Positions 1 to 5,870 of a DNA stretch of 12,943 bases are shown here, one piece after another (the first letter of the stretch is position 1; each line of letters starts with the position of its first letter). The DNA lies in assembly GCA_030150585.1 (NCBI GenBank), contig JASLFM010000158.1, positions 1 to 12,943 of the forward strand. Reading direction: 5' to 3'. This stretch comes from Acidovorax sp. (GTDB lineage: Bacteria; Pseudomonadota; Gammaproteobacteria; Burkholderiales; Burkholderiaceae_C). The notes under the pieces are model-generated. The model was not told the DNA's origin. It searched no databases and saw only the letters and a program-made list of their open reading frames with translations. The translations under genes and the position numbers were made by a program.

Positions 1-42
1 AACCGGCGCCATGCCGAGGAAGCGGGGGTCTCCCATGACTGA
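1..42 (+). CDS. 3' end of upstream gene, probably RND efflux permease (partial)
   Basis: Frame 1 is open from the window edge and reads 13 residues (NRRHAEEAGVSHD) before a TGA at 40-42. The stop lies inside the first codons of the efflux lipoprotein gene, whose ATG is at 35, so the two would overlap by 8 bases and probably be translationally coupled. In pump operons the gene just upstream of a NodT-type outer-membrane factor is commonly the RND inner-membrane permease, and a polar, charged C-terminal tail fits one. The identity is inferred from context only: 13 residues are too few to recognise a family. Confidence 0.45.
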   Translation, partial: NRRHAEEAGVSHD

Positions 43-1474
43 ACCCATGACCAAACGATCTGCACCCGCCGCGCTGACCGCGCTGGCTGCAGCCCTGCTG
101 ATGGCGGGCTGCTCCTTCATCCCCACCTACGAGCGCCCGCAGGCACCCGTGCCGCAGGCCTACGCTGCGCAAGCCGCGGGCGCGAGCGCCAACGCCGTGC
201 CCGCGGCCCCGGTGGATTGGAAGGACTACTTCACCGACCCGCGCCTGCAGCGCCTCATCGAGGCGGCCCTGGTCAACAACCGCGACCTGCGGGTGGCTGC
301 GCTCAACATTGAGCAGGCACGTGCGCAGTTCCAGATCCAGCGGGCCGCCCAGTTCCCTTCGATCGGCCTGGGCGCGAGCGCATCGCGTGCGCCCAACAGC
401 GCCGGGAAGCTCACCAACACGTACAGCGTGGGGGGCATCCTGTCGTCATGGGAGCTGGACTTCTGGGGCCGGTTGGACAGCCTCAAGGAACAGGCACTGC
501 GCCAGTACCTCGCCACCGAAGAGGCGCGCAAGGCTGTGCAAATCAGCCTGGTGGCCAACGTGGCCAACGGCTGGTACACCTTGATGGCCGACGAGGAACT
601 GCTCGACATCTCGCGCCGCACCCTGGCCACGCGCGAGGAATCGGTCAAGCTGACCAAGATGCGCTTCGACGTGGGCGCCGCTTCCGAGCTGGACTACCAG
701 CAGGCCCTGTCCCTCACCGAGGCGGCACGCGGCACGCTGGCGCAGCAGCAGCGCCAGCGCGCGCTCGACGAGAACGCCCTGGCCCTGTTGCTGGGCCAGC
801 AGTTGCCCCAGGACGTGCGTGCGAGCCTCACGGGCAGCCGCCTGGCCGACGTGCCCGCCATGGCCGCCGTGCCCGCGGGCCTGCCGTCCGACCTGCTCGT
901 GCGCCGGCCCGACGTGCGGCAGGCCGAGCAGCAGCTGATCGCGGCCAACGCCAACATCGGCGCGGCGCGCGCGGCGTTCTTCCCGAGCATCACGCTCACG
1001 GCCCAGGCGGGCACGGCCAGCACCGAGCTGTCGGGGCTGTTCAAGAGCGGTTCGTGGGCGTTCACGCCCACGGTCTCAGCGCTGCTGCCGATCTTCAACG
1101 CGGGGCGTAACCAGGCGGCACTGGAGTCGTCGAAGGCCGGCCGGGACATCGCCCTGGCGCAGTACGAGAAAGCCATCCAGAGCGCCTTCCGCGAGGTGTC
1201 GGACGCACTGGACAGCCAGGGTGCGCTGACCGACCAGGCACGCGCCCAGCAGGCCCAGGCCGCGGCGGACACCACGCGCTACAAGCTGTCGGACCTGCGC
1301 TACCAGAACGGCGTGGCCAGCTACCTCGACCTGCTGGACGCGCAGCGCTCGCTGTTCGCCACCGAGCAGGCCGTGGTGCAGGTGCGCCTGGCGCAGTTGC
1401 AGAACCAGGTCGCGCTCTACAAGGCCCTGGGCGGCGGCTGGACCGACGCGCCGGCCGCCAAGACGCCTTCTTGA
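35..1474 (+). CDS. Outer-membrane efflux lipoprotein, NodT/OprM family
   Basis: This is the outer-membrane channel of a tripartite RND-type efflux pump; it would form a trimeric beta-barrel and periplasmic alpha-tunnel that accepts substrates from a permease and adaptor encoded upstream. From the ATG at 35 the protein has 479 residues, normal for the family. A lipoprotein signal with lipobox LLMAGC puts the lipidated cysteine at residue 26. Two outer-membrane efflux (OEP) repeats follow, at roughly 70-255 and 285-465. Family hallmarks include RRPDVRQAE at 290-298 followed by the ANANIGAARAAFFPSITL stretch, and GVASYLDLLDAQR at 426-438. The start at 35 is preferred because a GGGGG stretch lies about 6 bases upstream and it overlaps the previous stop; ATGs at 11 and 47 have poorer ribosome sites. 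The substrate cannot be read from the sequence. Confidence 0.93.
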   Translation: MTEPMTKRSAPAALTALAAALLMAGCSFIPTYERPQAPVPQAYAAQAAGASANAVPAAPVDWKDYFTDPRLQRLIEAALVNNRDLRVAALNIEQARAQFQIQRAAQFPSIGLGASASRAPNSAGKLTNTYSVGGILSSWELDFWGRLDSLKEQALRQYLATEEARKAVQISLVANVANGWYTLMADEELLDISRRTLATREESVKLTKMRFDVGAASELDYQQALSLTEAARGTLAQQQRQRALDENALALLLGQQLPQDVRASLTGSRLADVPAMAAVPAGLPSDLLVRRPDVRQAEQQLIAANANIGAARAAFFPSITLTAQAGTASTELSGLFKSGSWAFTPTVSALLPIFNAGRNQAALESSKAGRDIALAQYEKAIQSAFREVSDALDSQGALTDQARAQQAQAAADTTRYKLSDLRYQNGVASYLDLLDAQRSLFATEQAVVQVRLAQLQNQVALYKALGGGWTDAPAAKTPS

Positions 1475-1483
1475 GCCAGCGCA

Positions 1484-1521
1484 ACCGCACCGGCGCCCGC
1501 TTGGGCGGGAGCCGGTGCGGT
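1484..1521 (+). terminator. GC-rich hairpin after the efflux gene (weak terminator or attenuator)
   Basis: A long inverted repeat begins 9 bases after the efflux lipoprotein stop. ACCGCACCGGC pairs with GCCGGTGCGGT (11 bp), and after one mismatch a further 5 bp (CCCGC with GCGGG) closes a small loop. No T-run follows, so it is not a classical intrinsic terminator. It could stabilise the 3' end of the mRNA or act with Rho. Its right arm lies where the -35 region of the next promoter would be. Confidence 0.5.
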
Positions 1522-1535
1522 ACGGTAGATATAAT
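1507..1535 (+). promoter_or_regulatory. Putative sigma70 promoter of the cytochrome c gene
   Basis: A perfect TATAAT occurs at 1530-1535 in an AT-rich island within otherwise GC-rich DNA, 44 bases before the cytochrome start codon. The -35 position (about 1507-1512) falls in the hairpin arm and does not resemble TTGACA, so recognition may rest mainly on the -10 or need an activator. Transcription would start near 1542, giving a leader of about 40 nt. Confidence 0.5.
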
Positions 1536-1579
1536 CAAAGGTTGTTACAAAAACAGCCCCCGATAACCCCGAGGACGTC

Positions 1580-2113
1580 ATGAGCGACAACCAGCACGAA
1601 GAAGCACATACCGGCCCGATCAAGACCCCCAAGCAGCTGCTGCTCGCAGGCCTGTTCTCGTTCGTGGTCCCGATCTTCGCGATCATCGGCCTCGTCATGT
1701 ACGTCACCTCGGCCGACAAGCCCGCCGCCGGCGCCGTGAACCTGGAAAAAGCCACGGCCGAGCGCATCCAGAAGGTGGGTATGGTCGAAGTGCGCGATGC
1801 CAACCGCCCCCTGCGCTCCGGCGAGGAGGTGTTCAAGGGCCAGTGCGCAGCCTGCCACGCCACGGGCGCGGCCGGCGCACCGAAGTTCGGCGACGCCGCC
1901 GCCTGGGGCCCGCGCATCGCCACCGGCTTTGATGCCCTCGTGCAGTCCGCCCTCAAGGGCAAGGGCGCCATGGCGCCGCAGGGTGGCGGCGACTTCGACG
2001 ATACGGAGATCGCGCGCGGCGTGGTCTACATGGCCAATGCCGGCGGTGCCAAGTTCGCCGAGCCCAACCGCCCTGCTGCCGCCGCAGCCGAGGGCGCTTC
2101 GGCCGCCAAGTAA
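1580..2113 (+). CDS. Membrane-anchored class I c-type cytochrome (cytochrome c5-like)
   Basis: This is an electron carrier with one covalently bound haem, acting in the periplasm while tethered to the inner membrane, probably delivering electrons within the aerobic respiratory chain. The 177-residue protein has a short hydrophilic N-terminus, an uncleaved transmembrane helix at about 19-42, a linker, then a compact cytochrome domain. The haem site is CAACH at 89-93, and Met131 in the sequence GAMAPQGGG is the likely distal iron ligand. The C-terminus is an Ala/Pro-rich low-complexity tail after residue 160. GAGGA lies 5-6 bases before the ATG. The gene is flanked by its own -10 box and a strong terminator, so it is probably monocistronic. 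The exact redox partner cannot be assigned. Confidence 0.92.
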   Translation: MSDNQHEEAHTGPIKTPKQLLLAGLFSFVVPIFAIIGLVMYVTSADKPAAGAVNLEKATAERIQKVGMVEVRDANRPLRSGEEVFKGQCAACHATGAAGAPKFGDAAAWGPRIATGFDALVQSALKGKGAMAPQGGGDFDDTEIARGVVYMANAGGAKFAEPNRPAAAAAEGASAAK

Positions 2114-2132
2114 GCGCCGCCTGCGCCACCCG

Positions 2133-2160
2133 AAAAAACCGGCCTGGTGCCGGTTTTTTT
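2133..2160. terminator. Bidirectional intrinsic terminator
   Basis: AAAAAACCGGC at 2133-2143, loop CTGGT, then GCCGG and seven Ts at 2149-2160 form a textbook Rho-independent terminator 19 bases after the cytochrome stop. Because the left arm starts with six As, the complement also ends in a U-run, so it can stop the convergent minus-strand unit that ends at 2233. The 119-bp gap between the two stop codons holds nothing else that is clear. Confidence 0.9.
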
Positions 2161-2232
2161 ATTGCCGCCACCGGGCTGCTCCGAGGCAATAAGCGCCCTT
2201 AGGGGCAGCGGGCCAGTACCGGGCCAGGCTTT

Positions 2233-2757
2233 TTACGCCCGCAGCCCGGCCGGGCTGCGCACGAATCCATAGAGGGCGCGCAGTTCGTGTGCGTGCACCT
2301 CCCGCAGCGTCCAGCGCCCCTGTTCCACCGCCTGCGCGGCCAGCGGCACATCCAGACTGTGGACCAGCCCCAGGCCCTGCGCGGCCGCCAGGTACACGTG
2401 GCCCGCCTCGTCCACCAGGCATTCCGTGGGCTCGGCCACCTGGCCCGTGTGGGCGGCCACCCCGCCGTCGGCGCCGATGCGCCACACCAGCGGCGTGGCC
2501 TCCAGCTCCACGTACACGCGCTGCGGGCCATTCTGGAAGTACCAGCGACCCTGCGCGTCGGCCTCGTAGTTGCGGTGGATGAATGCGATGAGCTTCTCGT
2601 GCCGCAGCAGCGTACCTTTGACCCGCGGGAACGGGCCGCACGCCTGGGTGGCGTCGTCGCGCAGGAACCACTGCCCGCGCGCATCCAGGCCCAGCCAGCC
2701 ATAGCAATCGGGCACATGGGGCCATTTGGCGATGGCCTGTCTGACGATGTCGTCCAT
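2233..2757 (-). CDS. Conserved hypothetical protein, 174 aa
   Basis: The function is not known. The protein is soluble, with no signal peptide or membrane segment, and rich in Trp, Tyr and Gly. It opens with MDDIVRQAIAKWPHVPDC followed by YGWLGLDARGQWFLRDD. In the middle it has RWYFQNGPQRVYVELEATPL and a region with HTGQ and ECLVDEAGHVYL. The repeated pattern of G-x-W/V-Y-F/L strands suggests a mostly beta fold. From memory it resembles a DUF29xx-type family seen in Burkholderiales; I am not certain of the number. The ATG at 2757 lies 5 bases after the YheT stop, so it is probably expressed by translational coupling, and no strong Shine-Dalgarno is seen. The family start motif and this spacing argue for 2757 although the frame stays open upstream. 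It is the last gene of its unit. Confidence 0.82.
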   Translation of the reverse strand: MDDIVRQAIAKWPHVPDCYGWLGLDARGQWFLRDDATQACGPFPRVKGTLLRHEKLIAFIHRNYEADAQGRWYFQNGPQRVYVELEATPLVWRIGADGGVAAHTGQVAEPTECLVDEAGHVYLAAAQGLGLVHSLDVPLAAQAVEQGRWTLREVHAHELRALYGFVRSPAGLRA

Positions 2758-2762
2758 GCCGG

Positions 2763-3800
2763 CTATTGTCCGTGGTGAGGCAGGTGCTGTGCCAGCCACT
2801 GGCCCACCGCCTCGGGCATGGCACGCACGTGGCCCGGCCAGCGCCCCTGGGCGAAACCCACGTGCCCCCCCTGTGCCGGTTGCCAGAGCGTGACCCAGCC
2901 GCCCACCTCGCCCGGCCGCGGCAGGCTGTGGGCGGGCACGAATGGGTCGTTGAGCGCATTCACGGCCAGGGCCGGCACGCGGATCTGGTGCAGCAGCGGC
3001 TTGGCCGAAGCGCGGCGCCAATAGTCGTCGGCGTCGCGAAAGCCGTGCAGGGGCGCGGTGAACACGTCGTCGAACGCATGCAGGTCGCGTGCGGCCAGCA
3101 AGGCCTCGCGGTCGAACAGGCCCGGGTGCTGCTCCCACTTGGCCAGGGCCTTGGGCACCATGGTGCGCAGGAACATGCGTGTGTAGACCTGCCGGTTGAA
3201 GCCTTCTCCGATCGCCCTGCCCCCCGCCGCCAGGTCGAGCGGCGAGCAGACGGCGGCCACGGCCTGCACGCACCCGCGTGCGGACGCGCCCGCCTCGGCC
3301 GCCCAGCGCAGCAGCGCATTGCCCCCGAGCGACACGCCCGCGGCCACGATGGGCCCGGTGCGGCCCGCGCGCAGGCGCTGCAGGATCCAGGCGATCTCGG
3401 CATGGTCGCCCGAATGGTAGGCGCGCGGCGCCCGGTTGATCTCGCCGCTGCAGCCCCGAAAATGCGGCAGCGCACACGCCCAGCCGCGCTCGCGCGCCCA
3501 GCCTGCGAAAGCCTCGGCGTAGTGGCTGCGCGAAGAGCCTTCGAGGCCGTGAAAGAGCACGACCAGGGGCGCCCCCTCGCGCACCGCGTCGTCCAGGAAA
3601 TCCACGTCGATGAAGTCGCCGTCGGGCGTGGTCCAGCGCTCGCGCCGGTATACGGGCCGGGGGCCCTGCACGCGGCGCGCATACAGTGCGGGCCAAATGG
3701 TCTGCAGGTGCCCGCCGGGCAGCCAGCGGGGCGCTTCGTAATGCATAGCTGCCCACGCAGTGTTGGCGGGCGCTGTGGGCCGTTCCGAGTCGAAGTCCAT
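2763..3800 (-). CDS. YheT-family alpha/beta hydrolase
   Basis: This is a predicted serine esterase/lipase-like hydrolase of the YheT (UPF0017, ABHD1/2/3-related) family; the physiological substrate is unknown. The 345-residue reading has the family's opening APRWLPGGHLQTIWPALY at 23-40, the oxyanion loop HGLEGSS at 84-90, the nucleophile elbow GVSLGGN with Ser157, the acid Asp285 in NDPFVP and the base His313 in GGHVGF. The catalytic triad is therefore complete. There is no signal peptide, so it is cytoplasmic. The ATG at 3800 lies 3 bases after the preceding stop. An internal ATG at 3746 (residue 19) begins exactly where homology to the family normally starts, and residues 9-20 are encoded by a repeat-like segment, so the shorter 327-residue form is a real alternative. 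It sits between an NTF2-like gene and a hypothetical gene in a tight unit. Confidence 0.9.
   Translation of the reverse strand: MDFDSERPTAPANTAWAAMHYEAPRWLPGGHLQTIWPALYARRVQGPRPVYRRERWTTPDGDFIDVDFLDDAVREGAPLVVLFHGLEGSSRSHYAEAFAGWARERGWACALPHFRGCSGEINRAPRAYHSGDHAEIAWILQRLRAGRTGPIVAAGVSLGGNALLRWAAEAGASARGCVQAVAAVCSPLDLAAGGRAIGEGFNRQVYTRMFLRTMVPKALAKWEQHPGLFDREALLAARDLHAFDDVFTAPLHGFRDADDYWRRASAKPLLHQIRVPALAVNALNDPFVPAHSLPRPGEVGGWVTLWQPAQGGHVGFAQGRWPGHVRAMPEAVGQWLAQHLPHHGQ
3741..3783 (-). repeat. Degenerate Comamonadaceae-type repeat inside the YheT N-terminus
   Basis: Read on the minus strand this segment runs GGCCCACAGCGCCCGCC, then AACACT, then GCGTGGGCAGCTATGC. It keeps the layout AGCGC...GCG...GCAGCTAT of a short dispersed palindromic repeat I recall from Acidovorax/Delftia-type genomes (a GCGCTTG/CAAGCGC stem followed by AGCTAT). 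The stem is imperfect here: 6 of 8 positions pair. Family membership rests on memory, not on a search. Confidence 0.35.
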
Positions 3801-3803
3801 CGG

Positions 3804-4256
3804 TCAGTGCAGCACGGGACGCGGGCCGCCCGCCGCGGGCTGCGCCTCGACCACGGTACCAGGGCTCGCATGGTGGGCCACCATGCGCCAGCCCTGCGGG
3901 GTCTTGTGGTAAACGTTCGTGGCCTGCACGATGGCCTCGTGCGGGCCGTCCGGCAGCATCACCTCCACGTGCTCGACGACGCTGTGCACGCAGCTCGCCA
4001 GCGCCTGCACGCGGTGCACCTGGCCCGGGCGCGCACGCAGGGCACCGTGAGTGAACATGGCCTCGAATGCCGCGCGGATGGCCCCCGCGCCCAGCAGGCG
4101 CGGCCCGCCGGGATGGACGCAGACGATGTCGTCCTCCTCGGCCCAGCAGGCCATGAGCTGCTCGATGTCGCCCTTGTGCAAGGCCTCGTAGAACGCGGCC
4201 TCGGTGTCGTCGGCGGAGCCGCCCACGACGGCGGCGCGGAGTTTGGCGTGTGGCAT
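3804..4256 (-). CDS. NTF2/SnoaL-like (DUF4440-type) protein
   Basis: This is a small cytoplasmic protein of the NTF2-like fold, probably a cone-shaped dimer that binds or modifies a small hydrophobic ligand; no specific reaction can be assigned. From the ATG at 4256 it has 150 residues. An N-terminal helix pair (EAAFYEALHKGDIEQLMACW, 19-38) is followed by IVCVHPGG at 44-51 and a C-terminal strand pair VYHKTPQGWRMVAHHASP near 115-132, a pattern typical of SnoaL/DUF4440 proteins annotated as SgcJ/EcaC- or YybH-like. The frame is open to an ATG at 4328, but those 24 extra residues are not family-like and overlap the divergent promoter region, so the shorter start is chosen. It is the first gene of a three-gene unit with YheT and a hypothetical gene. 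Confidence 0.82.
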   Translation of the reverse strand: MPHAKLRAAVVGGSADDTEAAFYEALHKGDIEQLMACWAEEDDIVCVHPGGPRLLGAGAIRAAFEAMFTHGALRARPGQVHRVQALASCVHSVVEHVEVMLPDGPHEAIVQATNVYHKTPQGWRMVAHHASPGTVVEAQPAAGGPRPVLH

Positions 4257-4307
4257 GGCACATGCGGGGCAGTGGCGGGAGCCGCCATTGTCCGCGCTCG
4301 CGCCGGC

Positions 4308-4332
4308 CATTGCACGCAATTGCTGCACAATG
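4308..4332. promoter_or_regulatory. Nested ATTGC palindrome in the divergent spacer (possible operator)
   Basis: The 116-bp region between the NTF2-like gene (start 4256) and lemA (start 4373) contains overlapping inverted repeats: ATTGC-AC-GCAAT, then the perfect 8-mer GCAATTGC in the centre, then ATTG-CTGCA-CAAT, all bounded by CATTG and CAATG. A CACAAT in the right arm could serve as a -10 for lemA, but no good -35 is spaced correctly. The location suggests a regulator site controlling one or both units; no regulator gene is adjacent. Confidence 0.35.
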
Positions 4333-4372
4333 CCCCTGCCCGCCGGCTGTCGGCACTCTCCGGAACCGATCC

Positions 4373-4957
4373 ATGCAACGACTTCTCGCTACGCTCGCCC
4401 TCGCGCTGGCCCTCGCAGGCTGCGGCTACAACGACTTCCAGCGCCTGGACGAGCAGTCCAAGGCCGCCTGGAGCGAAGTGCTCAACCAGTACCAGCGCCG
4501 CGCCGACCTCGTGCCCAACATCGTCGCCACCGTGAAGGGCGAGGCCGCGTTCGAGCAGGACACGCTCACCAAGGTGGTCGAGGCCCGCGCCAAGGCCACG
4601 TCCATCCAGGTCACGCCCGAAACCCTCAACAACCCCGAAGCGTTCGCCAAGTTCCAGCAGGCCCAGGGCGAGCTGGGCAGCGCCCTGAGCCGCCTGATGG
4701 TGGTCGCCGAGCGCTACCCGCAGCTGCAGGCCAACCAGGCCTTCCGCGACCTGCGCGTAACGCTCGAAGGCACTGAGAACCGCATCACCGTGGCGCGCAA
4801 CCGCTACATCCAGACGGTGCAGGAGTACAACGTGCTCGCGCGCAGCTTCCCGACCAACCTCACGGCCAAGGCGTTCAGCTACGCGCCCAAGCCCACCTTC
4901 ACGGTGCAGAACGAGGCCCAGATCAGCACCCCGCCCAAAGTCGATTTCGGCAAGTAA
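4373..4957 (+). CDS. lemA: LemA family lipoprotein
   Basis: This is a LemA-family envelope protein; its biochemical role is unresolved. The 194-residue product has a lipoprotein signal with lipobox ALAGC and the lipidated cysteine at residue 17, followed by a long helical region. LemA hallmarks are QRRADLVPNIV at 41-51, ERYPQLQAN at 113-121 and EGTENRI with the following AR..Y at 132-145. The ATG at 4373 is selected because it begins a proper signal peptide; upstream in-frame codons encode nothing like one. The ribosome site is weak (a GGAA about 8 bases upstream). The stop is 2 bases before the GTG of the exported TPM gene, so the three genes 4373-6389 form one operon. LemA and TPM/YgcG proteins are commonly neighbours in bacteria, which suggests a shared function in the membrane. 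Confidence 0.93.
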   Translation: MQRLLATLALALALAGCGYNDFQRLDEQSKAAWSEVLNQYQRRADLVPNIVATVKGEAAFEQDTLTKVVEARAKATSIQVTPETLNNPEAFAKFQQAQGELGSALSRLMVVAERYPQLQANQAFRDLRVTLEGTENRITVARNRYIQTVQEYNVLARSFPTNLTAKAFSYAPKPTFTVQNEAQISTPPKVDFGK

Positions 4958-4959
4958 AC

Positions 4960-5868
4960 GTGCCCCTGACACCCGTCTGGAAAGCGCTGATAGCTATATT
5001 TTTCATAGCTTTCAGTTGGCTGCCCGCCCACGCCCAGCCGCTGCGCGCCGTGCCCGCGCTCAGCGCGCGCGTGATCGACCAGACTGGCACGCTGGACGCA
5101 GCGCAGCGCCAGGCGCTCGAATCGCAGCTTGCGGCCATCGAGCAGCAGCACGGCTCGCAGGTGGTGGTGCTGATGGTGCCCTCCACGGCACCCGAGGACA
5201 TTGCCGCCTTCGCCAACCGCGTGGGCAACGCCTGGAAGATTGGCCGCCGCGACGTGGGAGACGGGGTACTCGTCATCGTTGCCAAGGACGACCGGCGCAT
5301 GCGCATCGAGGTGGCCAAGGCGCTCGAAGGCGCCATCCCCGACATCGCGGCGGCGCGCATCATCGACGGCGCGATGAAGCCGCGTTTCAAGGAAGGCGAC
5401 TTTGCGGGCGGGCTCAGCGCCGCCGTGCAGCAGATCGGCGCACGCATCGGGGGCGAGGCCCTGCCCGCGCCGGCGGCGCAGGCGCAAGGGCGCGCGCAGG
5501 GACAAAGCGGCGGCATCGAATGGACCGATCTGGCCATCTTCCTGTTCTTCGGCGTCATGGTCGCAGGCCCCGTCGTGCGTGCCCTGTTCGGCCAACGCCT
5601 GGGCGGGCTGCTCATGGGCGGCGGCGCGGGCGCGCTCGCGTTCCTCCTCACGTCCAGCCTGCTGTTGTCCGCGGGCGCAGGGCTTGCCGCGCTGCTCTAC
5701 ACCTGGATTTTCGCCGGGCGCGGCGCGCCCGTGGTGTCGCGCAGCGGCGGCGGCTGGAGCGGGGGCCATGGTGGGGGTTGGGGCAGCGGCGGCAGCGGAG
5801 ACTCCGGCGGCTTCAGCTCCGGCGGCGGTGGGGATTTTGGCGGCGGCGGCGCTTCGGGGGATTGGTGA
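4960..5868 (+). CDS. Exported TPM-domain (YgcG family) membrane protein with Gly-rich tail
   Basis: The 302-residue protein starts with GTG at 4960, the only plausible start, 2 bases after the lemA stop. A signal peptide ends at AHA in front of Gln26. The TPM domain covers about 33-160 and shows VIDQTGTLDAAQ, VVVLMVPST, the DVGDGVLVIVAKDDRRMRIEV block at 98-118 and EGDFAGGL at 145-152. Two to three membrane segments lie at about 190-255. The tail from 262 to the end is almost all Gly and Ser, finishing FGGGGASGDW, as is common for the family. The TPM domain therefore lies outside the cytoplasmic membrane. The family has been linked to acid-phosphatase activity in plants and to envelope or respiratory-complex maintenance; no reaction can be deduced here. 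The hydrophobic part of the signal peptide is encoded by an AT-rich repeat-like element. Confidence 0.9.
   Translation: MPLTPVWKALIAIFFIAFSWLPAHAQPLRAVPALSARVIDQTGTLDAAQRQALESQLAAIEQQHGSQVVVLMVPSTAPEDIAAFANRVGNAWKIGRRDVGDGVLVIVAKDDRRMRIEVAKALEGAIPDIAAARIIDGAMKPRFKEGDFAGGLSAAVQQIGARIGGEALPAPAAQAQGRAQGQSGGIEWTDLAIFLFFGVMVAGPVVRALFGQRLGGLLMGGGAGALAFLLTSSLLLSAGAGLAALLYTWIFAGRGAPVVSRSGGGWSGGHGGGWGSGGSGDSGGFSSGGGGDFGGGGASGDW
4979..5014 (+). repeat. AT-rich palindromic repeat-like element inside a signal-peptide coding region
   Basis: GAAAGCGCTGATAGCTAT, then ATTTTTC, then ATAGCTTTC forms nested inverted repeats (AGCTAT with ATAGCT; GAAAGC with GCTTTC) in a patch much richer in AT than its surroundings. 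The AGCGCT...TAGCTAT...ATAGCTTTC vocabulary matches a short dispersed repeat I recall from Comamonadaceae genomes. It is read through in frame as the hydrophobic core of the signal peptide (KALIAIFFIAFS). Confidence 0.4.
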
Positions 5869-5870
5869 GC

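Noticed and set aside
2184..2206. CAATAAGCGC...AGGGGC segment as a third Comamonadaceae-type repeat
   Set aside because: Only about 10 bases agree with the repeat as I remember it and there is no paired arm, so the match is too weak to call.
2758..4374. Upstream extension of the 174-residue protein to a 713-codon frame
   Set aside because: The extra part is an out-of-frame reading of the YheT and NTF2-like genes, Arg/Ala/Gly-rich and without domains; the start at 2757 fits the operon spacing.
2766..4535. 589-codon plus-strand open frame
   Set aside because: It runs antisense to the hydrolase and NTF2-like genes and then out of frame into lemA; a shadow frame.
5750..5868. GGC-rich low-complexity DNA as a tandem repeat array
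   Set aside because: It encodes the Gly/Ser-rich tail typical of YgcG-family TPM proteins and has no regular repeat unit.
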